From positions 83,990,712 to 84,054,711 of the forward strand of contig JAVMKO010000009.1 in assembly GCA_032164245.1 (NCBI GenBank): 64,000 nt of DNA, written 5' to 3'. The DNA is from Sternotherus odoratus. Its lineage: Eukaryota > Chordata > Testudines > Kinosternidae. The position numbers were made by a program, and so were the translations under genes. Below are positions 61,240 through 64,000 of this stretch, piece after piece; position 1 is the first letter of the stretch; each line of letters starts with the position of its first letter. Under the pieces are notes generated by a model. That model was not told where the DNA came from, searched no databases, and was given only the letters and a program-made list of their open reading frames with translations.

Positions 61240-61935
61240 TACTGTAACATAGATTCTGAAACCAGACGGGACCCTTGTAACATTGACTTCTTGTCTAGTA
61301 CAGAAAAATCTTTTAAAATCTTGACTTTAAAACGGTCAGTAATGGAGAATTCATCACCCATTGCTAATTACTCACTGTTAAAAATGTAGAACTTGTTTCC
61401 AGTCTGAATTTGTCAAGCTTCAATTTCCAGCCAGTGGATCCTGTTAGACCTGCCTCTACTTGACTGAGGTGCCCATTATTAAATCTTTATGCTCTGCATA
61501 GGTACTTATAGACTGTAATCAAGCCATGCCTTAGCTATCTCTTTAAATAGACTGAGCTCTTTGAACCTATAACTATAAGGCATGTTTTCTAATCTCTTGG
61601 TTTTGTGGCTCTTCTCTGAACCTGCTCCAGTTTATCAACATCCTTGTTGAATTGTGGGCACCAGAACTGGATCCACTCTTCCGGAAGTGGTCACACCAGT
61701 GTCAGATTCAGCAGCGAAATGATCTCTCTGTTCCTACTTGAGATTCTCCCGTTTGTGCATCCAAGGATCACATGAGCTCTTTTGGCCACAGCATCACACT
61801 ACGGACTCATGTTTAGCACCAAATCTTTTTCAGTCACTGCTCCCCAGGAGAGAGTCCCCCCTCCCATGAGGATAGCAGACATTGTCCAGTCCTAGACGTA
61901 TGTTTCCCTTGTAGTAACATGCATATTGTTCCTTG
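61240..61935 (-). mobile_element. CR1 LINE 3' coding end, diverged
   Basis: On the minus strand it carries the end of CR1 ORF2 and the start of the 3' UTR. Seen on + as TTGTGGGCACCAGAACTGGA, GAAGTGGTCACACCAGTGTC and TCTTTTGGCCACAGCATCAC. It has many differences from the youngest copies, so it is an older insertion than the one at 19350. Confidence 0.75.
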
Positions 61936-62039
61936 TGCCCTATTTACCAAGCAATCGAGAGCGCTGAATCAGCAGCCTGTTCTCTTCTATATTTACCACT
62001 CCCCCAGTTTGGGGGTTCTGCTCTTCTAGACAACTTTAC

Positions 62040-62245
62040 AAGAGCCTCTAGAAAAGTGTGGGAGAAAGCGACCAAGGAAATTCTGACCTCTTCACAGCAG
62101 AGTGGATGCCTTTCTGGAAAGTATGCATTAGTCAGGCAAATTACTGGGCTCAATCCAGGGCTAACTAGGTGAAATGTAGCGGCCTGTCATTTACAGAAGG
62201 TCAGACTCGATGATTTAGTGGATCTGTCTGGCATTAAAATCCACA
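62040..62245 (+). mobile_element. CR1-type retroposon tail
   Basis: TTACTGGGCTCAATCCAGGG, GGTGAAATGTAGCGGCCTGT and AGAAGGTCAGACTCGATGAT are the conserved CR1 3' end, here on the + strand. Confidence 0.6.
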
Positions 62246-63264
62246 AAGAAACAGGAAAGACAAGCGGTGGGAGAAAGGAAGCATTAGTCTCCTGCTACGT
62301 CATGGGAGCAGAGAGAGGAAGTGACCTGCCTGGGGCATCTTCTGTGTTCCTCCCAGAGACTGCACCACAAGACCATTCTCCTGCTGTCTTTGGACCGTCT
62401 CATTAAAGGAGCATCACAAGTCATAACACAGGCAGGAAATCTCTGTCCCAGACGAGGAGCATGCCAGCTACAGTTGTCCCTGAATGGCTTAAGCTCTGCG
62501 TACATTTACTTAAGACGTAACCCACTCCCCACTGATCAAACTGGCTACTCTTACTGTCTCATCAATGAGGGTTTTATCACAATGGCTCCCTGGTACCTTA
62601 CGCTCTATAGTTGCACTTCCCTGTGCTGGAATTCCCGCCATGACTGCATGACATCAATACTCCCCCATCTTTAGATTTTGTTAAATTGATGCTCCCATTT
62701 AGTGCTGCTTATAAAATAACTAGTTCTGTTTTCACAGTCACACATCCCCCAGTCTTCATATTTTATTAAAATCATCGCCTCTAGTTATTGGTTCACATAA
62801 GACGATCACTTTTTGCTCATTTCCTGTTAGTCAATCTTCGGGTCTCTTCTGGCTAGCTTTCAGGTGTGTGTGTAGGCGTGTATGGCACTGATTTCCATAA
62901 ATGAACATTAGCATATAGCTAGAGTTGACTTAGAAAAACCTTGTGCCTTTCCACTGAAAACTGAATTTTAAACATGATTGAAAAGCCACTTTCCTCAAAC
63001 AAAGGTTTCAATGAAAAATTCCCCCTGCCCCAGCTCTCCGCAGACATTTATAGTGTTACATTCTCATTTTCCCAGTAGCACAAAAGGTTTAGGATTGTCA
63101 GGGTTCTCTTCTTGTGTTATTTCTCCTATTAGGGACTGAGACAGACTCTTCCTCATCTCCCGTCGTCTTGACCCATCACCAAGAGTAGCCGCAGGTTTTG
63201 TTAATGGAAACTTTATAGCAGAGGCCTTTTAGACGTCATCTGAAGCGGGCGAGATGAAACTGCT

Positions 63265-63405
63265 TTTCTCCCTGTCTTGTCTATTTAGATGAGCTCTTCG
63301 GGGAAGTGACTGTTTCTATGTGCGTGTACAGCCCCTAGCACACTGCGGCCCAAATACTGGTTGGAATTGCCAGGTGCTGCTGTGAAACAAATAATTATCC
63401 CAGTG
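63265..63405 (+). repeat. Dispersed sauropsid repeat
   Basis: GAGCTCTTCGGGGAAGTGAC, GTGTACAGCCCCTAGCACAC and GAAACAAATAATTA follow a common turtle and bird repeat. Class uncertain. Confidence 0.5.
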
Positions 63406-63622
63406 GGGTGCCGAGCTGGGCTGGTGTCATTAAGCAAGTAATTAATAAGTCACCTATTTTGAGCACTCGTAAATTGCTGTTGTGGAGCAGTTTAAAGAAG
63501 GGTTATGTTGCTGGCTTAGCTTTTGAATTTCTCCGCGGCGTATGCTTTTCCGCCAATACTCACCCTTCTGGCCCGGAATAAGTGGTTACACAATGCACTG
63601 TTTCCAAGCAGTAGGATTTGGA

Positions 63623-63646
63623 AAGTTTAGATCTAGATCTAAACTT
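63623..63646. repeat. Perfect 24-bp palindrome
   Basis: The two 12-base halves, AAGTTTAGATCT and AGATCTAAACTT, are exact complements with no spacer. No gene or element boundary is evident next to it. Confidence 0.85.
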
Positions 63647-64000
63647 AAAAAATGTCTTTTGCCACCTCTGTGATTACCTGGTCTCTGTTCTAAAGAGATT
63701 TGAAAGGTGCGTATGTTTTCTTTAGTTTCAGTGAGGTGGAGGGACACAGGCATTACCAGGCTCCACTGGATGCATGGAAGACTTTGGATAATTTGTCATT
63801 AATGTCTCCATCTCTTCATAGGCTCTCAGATAGTGATCATTTCAAGACAGGCAATACTCACATCTGCAAGCGCTCTGCAAGTTTTACATGGGCTGGATGA
63901 TCCATGTTATCAACATAAGACAGCAGTTTCTTTGAACATAAAAGCCTCACTGTCTTCAGTGTTGCAAAGGATTTTTGCAATCAGCCCTGATTTATGACCT

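Overview
The window reads as vertebrate nuclear DNA, most likely from a cryptodiran turtle. It has one spliced vertebrate gene in long AT-rich introns, and an interspersed-repeat set I associate with turtles: a tRNA-derived SINE of the Cry type, CR1 LINE 3' ends, Penelope-like (PLE) retroelement tails, DIRS-type gag of the LAP2alpha-like family, and many hAT, mariner and Harbinger-like MITEs. The species call is inference from repeats recognised by eye.

The one confident protein gene is KLHL13 (kelch-like 13, a CUL3 E3 ligase adaptor) on the + strand. Six coding exons lie at 15661-15802, 21140-21272, 21947-22143, 30758-31553, 36938-37051 and 41347-41834. Together they encode 622 residues to the stop codon. 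All splice sites are GT-AG, all phases match and no frame is broken. Only the short N-terminal coding exon (about 30 residues) is missing, and it is presumably upstream of the window. The 3' UTR probably runs to the AATAAA at 42931.

Region 1-15660 is intron or upstream DNA with many transposon copies, including a PLE fragment with a GIY-YIG endonuclease reading frame (4750-5522, minus). The KLHL13 introns carry Harbinger-like MITEs, CR1, a G-rich minisatellite, a (CA)n tract and, in the fifth visible intron, two PLE tail units, an LTR fragment and two mariner-like MITEs. Downstream (43-64 kb) there is a decayed DIRS-type element (47.6-49.2 kb), CR1 pieces, a GC-rich zone (53-56.6 kb) with a candidate exon of an unidentified gene, and several fold-back repeats.

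The most interesting hidden signal is that four PLE tail copies contain a hammerhead-ribozyme-like core: CTGANGA (or decayed CCGACGA), a GTGGG/CCCAC hairpin, then GAAA. Three of them sit in short retroposed units flanked by 8- or 12-bp target duplications. One lies between perfect 34-bp inverted arms. PLEs are known to carry hammerhead ribozymes; the compact ribozyme-plus-tail units and the inverted arms deserve testing.
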